Source of the DNA: JAWXUU01 sp044426085
GTDB lineage: Bacteria > Bacillota > Clostridia > Christensenellales > CAMQZB01
Length of the DNA stretch: 64,000 nt
Assembly (NCBI GenBank): GCA_044426085.1
Contig: JAWXUU010000001.1
Coordinates: forward strand, 124,001-188,000
Direction: 5' to 3'
Part shown: positions 52,553 to 61,490 of the stretch, piece by piece
How the letters are laid out: the number at the start of each line of letters is the position of its first letter
Numbering within the stretch: position 1 is the stretch's first letter
Notes under the pieces: generated by a model
What the model saw: the letters and a program-made list of their open reading frames with translations, nothing else
Databases searched by the model: none
What the model was told of the DNA's origin: nothing
Made by a program: the position numbers and the translations under genes

Positions 52553-53566
52553 TTAGTCATCAAAACCGTTTGGGTTTTTGCTTTGCCAATGCCAGCTTGA
52601 ACTGCACATATCGTCAATGCTGTATTGCGCTTTGAAACCAAGCTCTTTTTCCGCTTTTTCCGGGTTTGCATAACAAGTTTCAACGTCGCCTGCTCTTCTG
52701 CCAACAAAGACGTGTGGGAGTGGGTTTCCGAGTGCTTTTTCAAACGCGTGCACAATATCAAGAACGGAATAACCTTCGCCTGTTCCTAGATTATAAGTCA
52801 CCACACCGCAGTTTTCTTCAAGCTTTTTGATTGCAAGAACATGCCCAACTGCAAGGTCGCAAACGTGGATATAATCGCGGACACATGTGCCATCGGGCGT
52901 GTTATAGTCGTTGCCATAGATTGAAAGTTTTTCAAGTTTGCCGATTGCAACTTGAGTGATATAAGGCATCAAATTGTTTGGAATGCCTTGTGGGTCTTCC
53001 CCAATAAGCCCTGATTCGTGAGCGCCGATTGGGTTGAAATAACGAAGTAGTGCGATGTTGAGATCAGGTGTTGCCACCGCTTCGTCACGCAAGATATCTT
53101 CGATAAAAAGCTTTGTTCTGCCGTATGGCGAATAGCATGCAAGTGGAAAATCTTCGCTTATTGGGCATGTTTCTGGGAAGCCATAAACTGTTGCAGAAGA
53201 AGAGAACACAAGGTTTTTAACACCGTGTTTCTTCATTGTTTTAACAAGTGAAATTGTGCTTACGATGTTGTTTTCATAATATTTTAGTGGCACTTTCACA
53301 CTTTCGCCAACTGCTTTCAAGCCGGCAAAGTGAATGATTGAAGTTATATCTTCTTTTTCAAAAACTTCTGATAAAGCCTCTTCATCCCTAACATCCATTT
53401 TATAAAATGTTGGGCGAGCGCCTGCGATAGTTTCGATTCTATCAAGGCATGCTTCCTTGCTGTTTGAAAGGTTGTCGCAAATCACGACTTTTTCACCCGA
53501 TTTGATTAGCTCTACCGCTGTGTGTGAACCGATATATCCAAGTCCACCTGTAACTAGTACTGACAT
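52553..53566 (-). CDS. galE: UDP-glucose 4-epimerase
   Basis: GalE interconverts UDP-galactose and UDP-glucose. 337 residues with the NAD loop GGLGYIG (7-13), catalytic Ser124 (SSSATVYG) and Tyr148/Lys152 (YSPYGRTK). It starts one base after the galT stop. Confidence 0.95.
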   Translation of the reverse strand: MSVLVTGGLGYIGSHTAVELIKSGEKVVICDNLSNSKEACLDRIETIAGARPTFYKMDVRDEEALSEVFEKEDITSIIHFAGLKAVGESVKVPLKYYENNIVSTISLVKTMKKHGVKNLVFSSSATVYGFPETCPISEDFPLACYSPYGRTKLFIEDILRDEAVATPDLNIALLRYFNPIGAHESGLIGEDPQGIPNNLMPYITQVAIGKLEKLSIYGNDYNTPDGTCVRDYIHVCDLAVGHVLAIKKLEENCGVVTYNLGTGEGYSVLDIVHAFEKALGNPLPHVFVGRRAGDVETCYANPEKAEKELGFKAQYSIDDMCSSSWHWQSKNPNGFDD

Positions 53567-53567
53567 A

Positions 53568-55082
53568 TTAAACCTCCTTAAATCCTAGAACTTTTATAAA
53601 CTTTTCAAAGGCATTTTCGCCTTTTTTATCTTTTTTGAACACCGCTGTATCACCAAGAATTTCACGGCATGTTGTTTCCACATGCGATTTAACCACGCTG
53701 TCGGCAACTTCTTTCGAAAGGCTTTTGCCGTGGGCATTTGCTAGCATTTCTGCGTGTGGTTGCAATATTTCGTAGCCGTCGAAACCGTCGATATTGCCTT
53801 GCAAATATTCCGAAACAAGTGCAAGTTGACGTTTCAATCTTGCTGGCAAAATAAACATTCCCATCGCTTCGATGATGCCGATACCCTCGCTTTTGATTGG
53901 GTGATGTTCGCTGTGGGCGTGATATATTCCGCCTGGGTGGTCTTCGCTTGTGCGGTTGTTGCGAAGAATTAAATCGATTGAAAATTCATCATCAAGCATT
54001 CTTCCAACTGGTGTTATTGTGTTGTGCGGTGCTGTTGTTTCTGATAAAATTCCGACGCTTTCATCTGAATAGCTTCGCCATTCTTTCAAAATGTGACCGC
54101 AAACTTTTGAAACTTCCGCTTTGTTTTTGCCTGAAACGCGAACAACGCTGTTCAGCCAATTTATTCTTTGAATTTTCACATCAAACCCGTCGCATTCATA
54201 CGTTTTTTCAACGTCGGAAAAATGCATTGGGAAAAGGTGTCCGCCACCTTGGAAATGTTCGTGATTGAGTATGCTTCCGCCAACTATTGGCAAATCCGCG
54301 TTGCTACCGACAAAATAATGCGGGAAAGTTTCAACATAGTCGCAGATTTTTTCCATTGTGTTTTCGTTTATCACCATGTTGGCATGAATATCCGCAAAGC
54401 AGATTGTGTGCTCGTTATAATAAACGTATGGCGAATATTGCATGTGCCATTTGTCGCCACCAAGTTTCGCTTCCACCGCACGCAAAGTTTGACGCGGATT
54501 TCTTGCAGTTCCGCCATTGAAACCGACGTTTTCCTTGCAGAGTGGGCAAAGTGGATATTTGTTTTTTGGTGCTTGGGTGAGCAGTTTTGCAATATCTGCA
54601 TTGCTCTTTTCCGGCTTAGAAAGGTTGATTGTGATTTCAAGATAGTTGCCGTCAGCCACATCTGTTTTCCAATAGATATTTTTATCCGTTGCTGTTTTTT
54701 GTATGTAGTAGTTTTTTATTGAAAGGTCGAAAAGATAGTCCGTTGCTGTTTTGCTGTTTTTTTCAATCAAACTTTGGAATTTATCATTCACAACGCTTGG
54801 AAGTGGCGTAACGAAACTGATTAGCTTTGTTGCAAAAACATCGCTGTCAATTTCTTCAATTATGCCGTTTTCAATAGCGTATTTTGTGAACGGTGTGAAA
54901 ATTTCATCAGGCACAACTTGTGTTTTCACAAAATCTGCATCACAATCGCAGGTAACAAAATCGTATATTTTCAGTGCGTCGAGAATTTGATTTCTCGCGT
55001 ATTCTTTATCTTCTTGTTTATAACCTAGCTTTGTTATTCCGTAGGCTATTAGGTTTTCTATTGCTACATTTATATTTTCCAT
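53568..55082 (-). CDS. galT: UDP-glucose--hexose-1-phosphate uridylyltransferase, Firmicutes type
   Basis: 504 residues, the long GalT form of Gram-positive bacteria, not the 350-residue histidine-triad form of enterobacteria. Landmarks are CPLCKENVGFNGG, SPYVYYNEH, the active region LNHEHFQGGGH and the late HPGGIYHAHSEHH. It exchanges UMP between UDP-glucose and galactose 1-phosphate. It lies one base from both neighbours galM and galE. Confidence 0.95.
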   Translation of the reverse strand: MENINVAIENLIAYGITKLGYKQEDKEYARNQILDALKIYDFVTCDCDADFVKTQVVPDEIFTPFTKYAIENGIIEEIDSDVFATKLISFVTPLPSVVNDKFQSLIEKNSKTATDYLFDLSIKNYYIQKTATDKNIYWKTDVADGNYLEITINLSKPEKSNADIAKLLTQAPKNKYPLCPLCKENVGFNGGTARNPRQTLRAVEAKLGGDKWHMQYSPYVYYNEHTICFADIHANMVINENTMEKICDYVETFPHYFVGSNADLPIVGGSILNHEHFQGGGHLFPMHFSDVEKTYECDGFDVKIQRINWLNSVVRVSGKNKAEVSKVCGHILKEWRSYSDESVGILSETTAPHNTITPVGRMLDDEFSIDLILRNNRTSEDHPGGIYHAHSEHHPIKSEGIGIIEAMGMFILPARLKRQLALVSEYLQGNIDGFDGYEILQPHAEMLANAHGKSLSKEVADSVVKSHVETTCREILGDTAVFKKDKKGENAFEKFIKVLGFKEV

Positions 55083-55083
55083 A

Positions 55084-56118
55084 TTATTCCCCTATCGAAA
55101 ATTCAAATTTCGTTTTATAAAAATATTCTTCGCAGGCATTCAAAATTGAGCTGTCTTGTTTGTTTGTGTTGACCCCGTTTGGAATATGCTGAGCTTCAAG
55201 GCAAATTCCGCCATATTTTGCGATTTCCTTTCCGCTTGAAACAATACAGCCGTCGGGATAGCACGTCGCATACATCACCACGCAAGGATATGTTGTTGAA
55301 AGGCTCAACTTTCTTCCGCTTTCGCTTTCGTATATATATCCTGCGTTTTTGCAATCATCAAGCAAGAATGGGTGGTCGTATCCTTTTGCGATGTGATTTT
55401 GCAGTTTTATTGAGTATATGTCTTTTGATAATTTTTTGGGACTTTTGAAGTTGAAAATATAATTTTCTTCCATGTTTTCAAAAGATGTTGCGATAAGTTC
55501 TTCGTTCACATTTCCATATTTTGATGCGTTCAGATATATTTCGTGGTTCAAGCAATCGTTTTTGCAGTTTCCCGACAAATTAAAATACGTGTGATTTGTG
55601 AGGTTGCACAGTGTTTTTTTGTTTGATTTGCCGTGATATTCTATTTCTATGCCGTCTGCTGTTATTATATATTTTATAAGAATTTTCAAATCGCCGCAAA
55701 AACCACTTTCGCCGTCTTTCGCCGTTGTTTCAAATTCCACTTCGACACTATCGCCGAGATTTTCCACGCTTTTTATATCAAAGTTTTTAAGTGAAACGCC
55801 AAATTTTCCGCCGTGTAAGCAAGAAATGCCGTTCCAGTTTTTATCAAGGTTGTATTTTTCGCCGTCAAGGGTGAACTCCCCTTTATCTATTCTGCCTGAA
55901 GTTCTGCCGACGATTCTGCCATAATAAGCAGAGCTGTCGCAAAATTCATTCATACAAGTTGGATGAGCAACCACGCTTTCTTTTGTGGCATTTTTATCGA
56001 CATATTTGATATCAAATATGCTAGCACCTATTGAAGACAGCGTGACATCCAATTTTTCGCTTGCAATTTCTATGTTCAATATATCTTTTCTGAAAACATT
56101 CTTTCTTATTTGAAACAT
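55084..56118 (-). CDS. galM: Aldose 1-epimerase (galactose mutarotase)
   Basis: The ATG at 56118, with AGGAG five bases upstream, gives 344 residues; a GTG two codons earlier is less likely. The catalytic His is in NLTNHTYFNLSG and the catalytic Glu in GGICLEAQHIPNG. It converts beta- to alpha-galactose for GalK. Confidence 0.92.
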   Translation of the reverse strand: MFQIRKNVFRKDILNIEIASEKLDVTLSSIGASIFDIKYVDKNATKESVVAHPTCMNEFCDSSAYYGRIVGRTSGRIDKGEFTLDGEKYNLDKNWNGISCLHGGKFGVSLKNFDIKSVENLGDSVEVEFETTAKDGESGFCGDLKILIKYIITADGIEIEYHGKSNKKTLCNLTNHTYFNLSGNCKNDCLNHEIYLNASKYGNVNEELIATSFENMEENYIFNFKSPKKLSKDIYSIKLQNHIAKGYDHPFLLDDCKNAGYIYESESGRKLSLSTTYPCVVMYATCYPDGCIVSSGKEIAKYGGICLEAQHIPNGVNTNKQDSSILNACEEYFYKTKFEFSIGE

Positions 56119-56139
56119 AAACACTCCTTTTTTGGCAAT

Positions 56140-57054
56140 TTATAAAAATGCTATATACGATATTGCACACGCAAGGAAAATCAAAATCGAAATAGACAGC
56201 GTTGTTGCACAAAGTTCGCGATCCTCTTCGTTTTTTTGCAACATTGGCATAAGAAATGTTGGAGGAAGGGTGAACAGAACCAATATTTGCATTGCGTATT
56301 CTTCTCTCACGGCGAAAAGTCCGATTACATAATAGACAAAAATTCCCGCAAGTGCCATAACAACAAACCTAATACAAGCGTAGCACAGCGCTTTTTTCAT
56401 TGTGGATTTTGTGAATTTCAGTTCAAAACCTACTGAAATCAACACTATCGCGCCAATCGGAGCGGTTGCCATATCACACACTGCTTGCAAAACTGTGTTT
56501 GCGTTTGGGCAAAGATCGGCAAAGCCAATAATGCCAAATATCACACCAATCACAAGGGCTATCACTGTTCTTGTTGTTACGATTTTAACCAAAACAGCTT
56601 TTGGCGTCTGCTTTGTTTGGGTGTCGGCAAGAATACAATACACTGTGAAAATAAACAGCGACTGACCGATATCTAATATCCCAATCCTTGAAATTTCAAC
56701 CGCGGTTGAAGCAGGAAAAATCAACGGGAACATCACAAGCCCCATCATGCCAACTTCGAAACTTGTGACAATAAACTTCAACATTGGATGACTTGGCACA
56801 ATCTTCCCAAATGCAAATATCATTGCGGTGAAAAGGCAATATATCAGCACAACTATCAGAAGAACTGAAATTGTGTATTCCGCCGACATGAATGTTTTTA
56901 TTAGCAAGCATGGAAGCATGATGTCTACAACTATCTTTTTCAGCGTTGCATTGCCTTCAGCCGTCATCCCACCACTTTTTCGCAGTGATATGCCAACAAA
57001 AATCAAAAAGAAGATTGGCGCTATTATTGCTAGATTTGATACTAGATTATTCAT
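56140..57054 (-). CDS. AEC family transporter in the galactose operon
   Basis: 304 residues, about ten spans, opening NLAIIAPIFFLIFVGISLRKSGG, related to the AEC protein encoded at 38012. It is the first gene of the galactose unit, ahead of galM by 15 bases. AEC proteins are not known sugar carriers, so its presence here is unexplained; export of an acid end product is one option. Confidence 0.82.
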   Translation of the reverse strand: MNNLVSNLAIIAPIFFLIFVGISLRKSGGMTAEGNATLKKIVVDIMLPCLLIKTFMSAEYTISVLLIVVLIYCLFTAMIFAFGKIVPSHPMLKFIVTSFEVGMMGLVMFPLIFPASTAVEISRIGILDIGQSLFIFTVYCILADTQTKQTPKAVLVKIVTTRTVIALVIGVIFGIIGFADLCPNANTVLQAVCDMATAPIGAIVLISVGFELKFTKSTMKKALCYACIRFVVMALAGIFVYYVIGLFAVREEYAMQILVLFTLPPTFLMPMLQKNEEDRELCATTLSISILIFLACAISYIAFL

Positions 57055-57074
57055 ATTCTCCTCTTATTTTAGCA

Positions 57075-57103
57075 CTTGTTTATTATAATTCAAAGCTAAA
57101 AAA
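57075..57103 (-). promoter_or_regulatory. Possible promoter of the galactose operon
   Basis: On the minus strand TTTGAATTATAATAAACAAG then TGCTAAAAT sits between the upstream terminator and the AEC start: a TTTGAA-like -35 and TAAAAT -10 about 17 bases apart. No clear operator is seen. Confidence 0.4.
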
Positions 57104-57127
57104 GGTAGCAGAGCTACCTTTTTTTTG
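57098..57127 (-). terminator. Terminator of the mgl operon
   Basis: GGTAGC-TCT-GCTACC with T-runs on both strands, directly after the stop of the 89-residue gene. Confidence 0.85.
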
Positions 57128-57397
57128 TTATCTTGTAAGGACTCCATAAATTATTGCAACAATTATTGTTAAACAACCAATTCCTATCACCCAATCGAGA
57201 ATTCTGACTGGAACACTTACTTTTGCATAGATGTTGCCAGCGTTGATAAATCCTTCAGCTTTTTTCATTTCCTCGATTTTTTTGAGATTTTCATATTCTT
57301 CTTTAGAAATCACAACTTCTTCCTGAGAAACATTTTCTTCAGTTATTTCAATTTCATCTTCAAATTCGTTTTGAAGATTATCTTTATTATCAGTCAT
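57128..57397 (-). CDS. Small single-span membrane protein in the mgl operon
   Basis: 89 residues: an acidic, probably coiled-coil N-terminal half (NEFEDEIEITEENVSQEE) and one hydrophobic C-terminal helix (about 68-87) ending VLTR. No family recognised. It starts 21 bases after mglC and ends at the operon terminator, so it is co-transcribed with the galactose importer. AAAGGA precedes the ATG. Confidence 0.65.
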   Translation of the reverse strand: MTDNKDNLQNEFEDEIEITEENVSQEEVVISKEEYENLKKIEEMKKAEGFINAGNIYAKVSVPVRILDWVIGIGCLTIIVAIIYGVLTR

Positions 57398-57418
57398 GTC
57401 TATTTTATCCTTTAAAAA

Positions 57419-58537
57419 TTATTTTTTAATTAGGTATTTTCTCATATCGATTGCACATGCAACCAAGATGATTGAACCACGAACGATGTATGTGATTGCG
57501 CCGTCTACGTTCAAGAATACAAGTGCAGAGTTGATAAGTTGTAGCAAGATTACACCGATGATAACACCTGAAATCTTACCAATACCACCCGCAAATGATA
57601 CGCCACCAATAACGCAGGCTGCGATTGCATCTGTTTCGTAGTCTGTACCAGTTGTTGCTGTGTTAGAACCTACACGGGCTGATTCCAAGAAACCGCCAAG
57701 ACCATAGCAAAGACCAGCAATTGCAAATACTGAAACTGTTATCCAGAATACTGATACACCAGATACTTTTGCAGCTTCTTCATTACAACCAACGGCAAAC
57801 ATGTTTTTACCAAACACTGTTTTATTCCAAACAAACCACATAAAGATTGTGAATACTATCGCATAAACAACAACCCATGGCACAGTGAATTCTGAACTGC
57901 CAAACACGTTGCCTGTTACAAACGCTGTGTATCTTGAATCAAGACCGCCGATTGGTGCACCACCATTAGAACCGAATGTTACATAGATAAGTGCTAGACC
58001 ATAAACGATAAGTTTTGTTGCTAGTGTAACGATGAATGGATGCAATCTGAATTTTGCAATAACCCAACCGTTGAAAAGACCAACAACTCCGCAGACTGTC
58101 ATTGCAATAAGCATTGTTGCTAGGATTTGACCAATGATTTGACCTTCTGCTGGCAACCATTGAAGTGTTTTATACATTTTTGCAGCATATGTTGGTGATT
58201 GCAAAAGTGAAGCTGAAATAACAGCTGAAAGACCAATCATTCTGCCCGCAGAAAGGTCGGTACCTTGCAATACGATACATCCCGCAATACCAAGCGCGAT
58301 TATCAAACGTGTTGAACTTAGCGTTAGGATATTGATAATTGATGATGAAGATACAAAACGTGGATTGTCAATCGTTACCACAATAACAAGCAAAACAATG
58401 ATAATATAAAGTGCTTTATCAATAATTCCGTTTATCACCGATCTTCTTTTTTCGTCTTTATCAAGAATTTTAAACTCTTGCATTTTTTTGTCATAATTGC
58501 TCTTTCTTTCAGAGAAATAGTTTTTTATTGCGTTCAT
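57419..58537 (-). CDS. mglC: Galactose/methyl-galactoside ABC permease
   Basis: 372 residues of the RbsC/MglC (CUT2) permease family with about ten spans; LQGTDLSAGRMIGLSAV and GTDYETDAIAACVIGGVSFAGG are the family landmarks. The N-terminal 45 residues are a charged cytoplasmic extension. It forms the membrane channel for MglB-delivered sugar. Confidence 0.92.
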   Translation of the reverse strand: MNAIKNYFSERKSNYDKKMQEFKILDKDEKRRSVINGIIDKALYIIIVLLVIVVTIDNPRFVSSSSIINILTLSSTRLIIALGIAGCIVLQGTDLSAGRMIGLSAVISASLLQSPTYAAKMYKTLQWLPAEGQIIGQILATMLIAMTVCGVVGLFNGWVIAKFRLHPFIVTLATKLIVYGLALIYVTFGSNGGAPIGGLDSRYTAFVTGNVFGSSEFTVPWVVVYAIVFTIFMWFVWNKTVFGKNMFAVGCNEEAAKVSGVSVFWITVSVFAIAGLCYGLGGFLESARVGSNTATTGTDYETDAIAACVIGGVSFAGGIGKISGVIIGVILLQLINSALVFLNVDGAITYIVRGSIILVACAIDMRKYLIKK

Positions 58538-58548
58538 TTTTTAACCCC

Positions 58549-60069
58549 TTATACATATTTCGCGGCAAGCGTCATAATTTCTTCTTGCGTTGTTGATTTT
58601 GCATCTACTATTCCGGCAAGTCTACCATTAGACATTACCAAAATTCTATCACAAATACCCAAAAGCTCTGGCATTTCCGATGAAACCACCATACAAGAAT
58701 TGCCCTTTGCCGCTTGTTGGTCTATCAATTGATAGATTTCATATTTTGCACCTACGTCAATACCACGAGTAGGTTCATCAAGAAGCAAAATTTCCGGATT
58801 TGTTAGAAGCCATCTGCCGATGATAACTTTTTGTTGATTACCACCAGAAAGCGATCTTATCGCCGTTTTTTGGCTTGGAGTTTTTACGTGCATTGAATCG
58901 ATTGTCCACTCTGTTTTTTCGTGAACAATGTGGCTTGAAATAAGCCCATGGCTTAGGCATTCTTTGATATCAACTATCGTTGCATTTTCCGCAATGTTCA
59001 AAACTGGGAAAATACCTGTTGCTCTTCTTTCTTCTGTGAGAAGCGCAAATCCGTTTTCTATCGCTTTGTGCGGTGTGCTGTTATCAAGTTTTACGCCTTC
59101 TTTAAGAATTTCGCCACTTTTCACTGTTGCATAACCAAAAATGTTTTCCAAAAGTTCTGTTCTTCTTGAGCCAACAAGACCCGCAACACCCAAAACTTCT
59201 CCGCGTTTTAAGTCGAAGGAAACATCTTGTATTGTTGGTCTGTACATACCTGTGAGATTTTTCACTTCAAGGAATGTATCACCCACCACGTTTGTTTTTT
59301 CTGGATAACGGTTTGTGATTTCACGTCCAACCATTTGACGAATAATTTCGTCCATTGTGAGGTCTTTGGCTGGAGTTGTTGAAACATATTTACCATCTCT
59401 CATGATTGTTACATCATCTGAGATTGCAAGGATTTCATCCATTTTATGTGAGATATAAATCATGCCTACGCCTCTGTCGCGTAGCTTATTTATGATTTTA
59501 AATAGTTGCTCAACTTCTTTATCTGCAAGAGATGATGTAGGTTCGTCGAGTACTAGAATTTTCGCATTATATGAAACTGCTTTCGCAATTTCCACCATTT
59601 GTCGTTGAGAAACACTAAGCGTGCTTAGAATGGCTTTTGGATCGACATCTATTTCTAGGTCTTCCAAAATTTCTTTAGTTTTTTTATACATTATTTTTTG
59701 CGAAACCAAGCCTTTAACAACTGGGTATCTGCCCAGCCAAAGGTTATCCATGATATCGCGTTTTGTCACTTGATTTAGTTCTTGGTGAACCATTGCCACC
59801 CCGTTTTCAAGCGCTTGTTTTGGATCGGTGAAGTTTACCTTATTTCCTTCGATGAAAATATCACCTTTATCTTCAAAATAGATACCAAAAAGACATTTCA
59901 TCAAAGTTGATTTTCCCGCACCGTTTTCGCCCATAAGAGCATGCACTGTGCCACGATTAACTGTTAATTGAACATTATCTAGGGCTTTTACCCCTGGAAA
60001 ACTCTTTTCTATTCCTATCATTTGAAGAAGAGGAGCTTCTTGAGTTGTTGCTTTTTCTTCGATACTCAT
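58549..60069 (-). CDS. mglA: Galactose/methyl-galactoside ABC ATPase, duplicated
   Basis: 506 residues with two ABC domains as in CUT2 importers. The first has Walker A GENGAGKST, signature LSVSQRQ and Walker B LVLDEPTSSL; the second has a degenerate loop GLVGSRRTE, signature LSGGNQQK and LLLDEPTRGID. Such asymmetry is usual in MglA/RbsA. It is encoded between the mglB-mglA hairpin and mglC. Confidence 0.93.
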   Translation of the reverse strand: MSIEEKATTQEAPLLQMIGIEKSFPGVKALDNVQLTVNRGTVHALMGENGAGKSTLMKCLFGIYFEDKGDIFIEGNKVNFTDPKQALENGVAMVHQELNQVTKRDIMDNLWLGRYPVVKGLVSQKIMYKKTKEILEDLEIDVDPKAILSTLSVSQRQMVEIAKAVSYNAKILVLDEPTSSLADKEVEQLFKIINKLRDRGVGMIYISHKMDEILAISDDVTIMRDGKYVSTTPAKDLTMDEIIRQMVGREITNRYPEKTNVVGDTFLEVKNLTGMYRPTIQDVSFDLKRGEVLGVAGLVGSRRTELLENIFGYATVKSGEILKEGVKLDNSTPHKAIENGFALLTEERRATGIFPVLNIAENATIVDIKECLSHGLISSHIVHEKTEWTIDSMHVKTPSQKTAIRSLSGGNQQKVIIGRWLLTNPEILLLDEPTRGIDVGAKYEIYQLIDQQAAKGNSCMVVSSEMPELLGICDRILVMSNGRLAGIVDAKSTTQEEIMTLAAKYV

Positions 60070-60093
60070 ATCCTTATTCTCCTTTTTTATTTA

Positions 60094-60123
60094 TAGTAAG
60101 CCTGGTTTTACCCAAGCTTACTA
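60094..60123 (-). other. Intercistronic hairpin between mglB and mglA
   Basis: TAGTAAGCTTGG and CCAGGCTTACTA form a 12-bp stem with one mismatch. The following bases are A-rich (TATAAATAAAAAAGG) and run into the mglA ribosome site. It probably protects the mglB message, raising binding-protein level. Confidence 0.6.
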
Positions 60124-60149
60124 CAATATGTTTACTTATTTACTTTTGA

Positions 60150-61196
60150 TTAACCAAGAAGATCTTCTGGGTATGGTGAATATGGGAAGAAGATGTTTTT
60201 AGTTCCAGTTTCGAATGTCCAATCTGTTCCATCAAGTGGTTCTCCGCCATTCAATACATTAAGAGCAACTGTTGTTACGTATGTTGCGATAAGTTCTGGA
60301 TCTTGACCAGCTGAACCAGCCATTGTTCCTGCATCGATATATGTTACAGCTTCGTCTGTTGCATCAACACCAAAGATTGGAACTGTGTTTGAACCGCCAG
60401 AAATATTGAAACCAACTTCTTGAAGTGCTGAAATTGCACCAACTGCGATACTATCATTATTACAGAAGATAAGTTCTACGCCATCAGTTGATGAAACTGG
60501 GTTAGCTGTTAGGAAGATACTCATTTGTTCTTTACCTTTGTTTGCTGACCAGTCATCTGCAAGATAGTCTGTACCCATTTGTTCAACTTCTGGATATCCA
60601 GCTGCTGTGAGAAGTTCATTAACTGTTGTTACTGATCCTTCAGTTCTTCCGTTTGCTTCTGCGTGTGAAAGGTCTGATCTGATCATTACGTATTGGATAA
60701 CGCCATCGCCATCTCTGTCATATGCGTCATAGTCTTCCAAGATAAGTGCTGCAGCCATTTCGCCTTGCATTACACCGCCTCCGCGGGCATCTGAACCTAC
60801 GAACCAACATTGGTCATAAGAGTTTACAACGTCATCGGCTGGTTGTTGGTTATAGAACAAAATTGGAATTCCTTCTTTAACTGCCATGTCCACAACTACT
60901 TGTCCTGATGATACGTCTGCCATACCAACAACTAGCATATCAACACCTGTTTGAATTGCATTCGAAATTTGGTCGTTTTGAACTGATTGTGTTCCTGCAC
61001 CATCATAGAATGTGTAGCTGATTCCAGATTCTTCATACAAAATTTTTGCTGCGTTCATAACTGCATTTTGTTGTGCATCTGAGAAGTTATACACGAAGTG
61101 AGCAAGTACTAGTTCGTCATCATCACTTGATCCGCAACCAGCGAAGCAAGAAAGAGACAAGCAAAGTATCAAAATAAATACTAATAGTTTTTTCAT
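60150..61196 (-). CDS. mglB: Galactose/glucose-binding lipoprotein
   Basis: 348 residues with a lipoprotein signal ending SCFAGC (Cys21). The mature protein is a two-domain periplasmic-binding fold. DRDGDGVIQYVMI reproduces the EF-hand-like calcium loop of enterobacterial MglB, which supports galactose/glucose specificity, and SNDS-like FCNNDSIAVG plus FGVDATDEA are further landmarks. It is first in the importer operon. Confidence 0.9.
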   Translation of the reverse strand: MKKLLVFILILCLSLSCFAGCGSSDDDELVLAHFVYNFSDAQQNAVMNAAKILYEESGISYTFYDGAGTQSVQNDQISNAIQTGVDMLVVGMADVSSGQVVVDMAVKEGIPILFYNQQPADDVVNSYDQCWFVGSDARGGGVMQGEMAAALILEDYDAYDRDGDGVIQYVMIRSDLSHAEANGRTEGSVTTVNELLTAAGYPEVEQMGTDYLADDWSANKGKEQMSIFLTANPVSSTDGVELIFCNNDSIAVGAISALQEVGFNISGGSNTVPIFGVDATDEAVTYIDAGTMAGSAGQDPELIATYVTTVALNVLNGGEPLDGTDWTFETGTKNIFFPYSPYPEDLLG

Positions 61197-61397
61197 TTTC
61201 TTTTCTCCTTAAAATATAAATCATTAGCCAATTTCCTATTGACACACACAGTTTACACCCACAATGCCAAAAAGTGAATAGAATATCTTATCGACTATGT
61301 TTGAATATTTACATGCAGTTTATATACTATATTTAAATAAGTTAAAAATTCTACGAAAAAAGGGTACGTTTTTTACACTCTTGTGTAATTTTTATAA
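61197..61397 (-). promoter_or_regulatory. mglB upstream region, promoter not certain
   Basis: The 200 bases between the upstream terminator and mglB are AT-rich. The best candidate on the minus strand is TTCACT, 17 bases, TAAACT (about 61276-61248), which is weak, as expected for an activated promoter. A response regulator paired with the nearby sensor kinase would be the likely activator. No cre-like site was seen. Confidence 0.35.
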
Positions 61398-61398
61398 A

Positions 61399-61444
61399 AA
61401 AAGCATAGAGAATATACCATTTGTTGATATTTTCTCTATGCTTT
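61399..61444 (-). terminator. Terminator of the sensor operon
   Basis: AGCATAGAGAA and TTCTCTATGCT arms, then TTTTTTTATAAAAATT on the minus strand, about 45 bases after the sugar-binding lipoprotein gene. Confidence 0.85.
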
Positions 61445-61490
61445 TATTGATATGTTTGAATTTTTATGTTTGAATTTTTATGATTACTTA

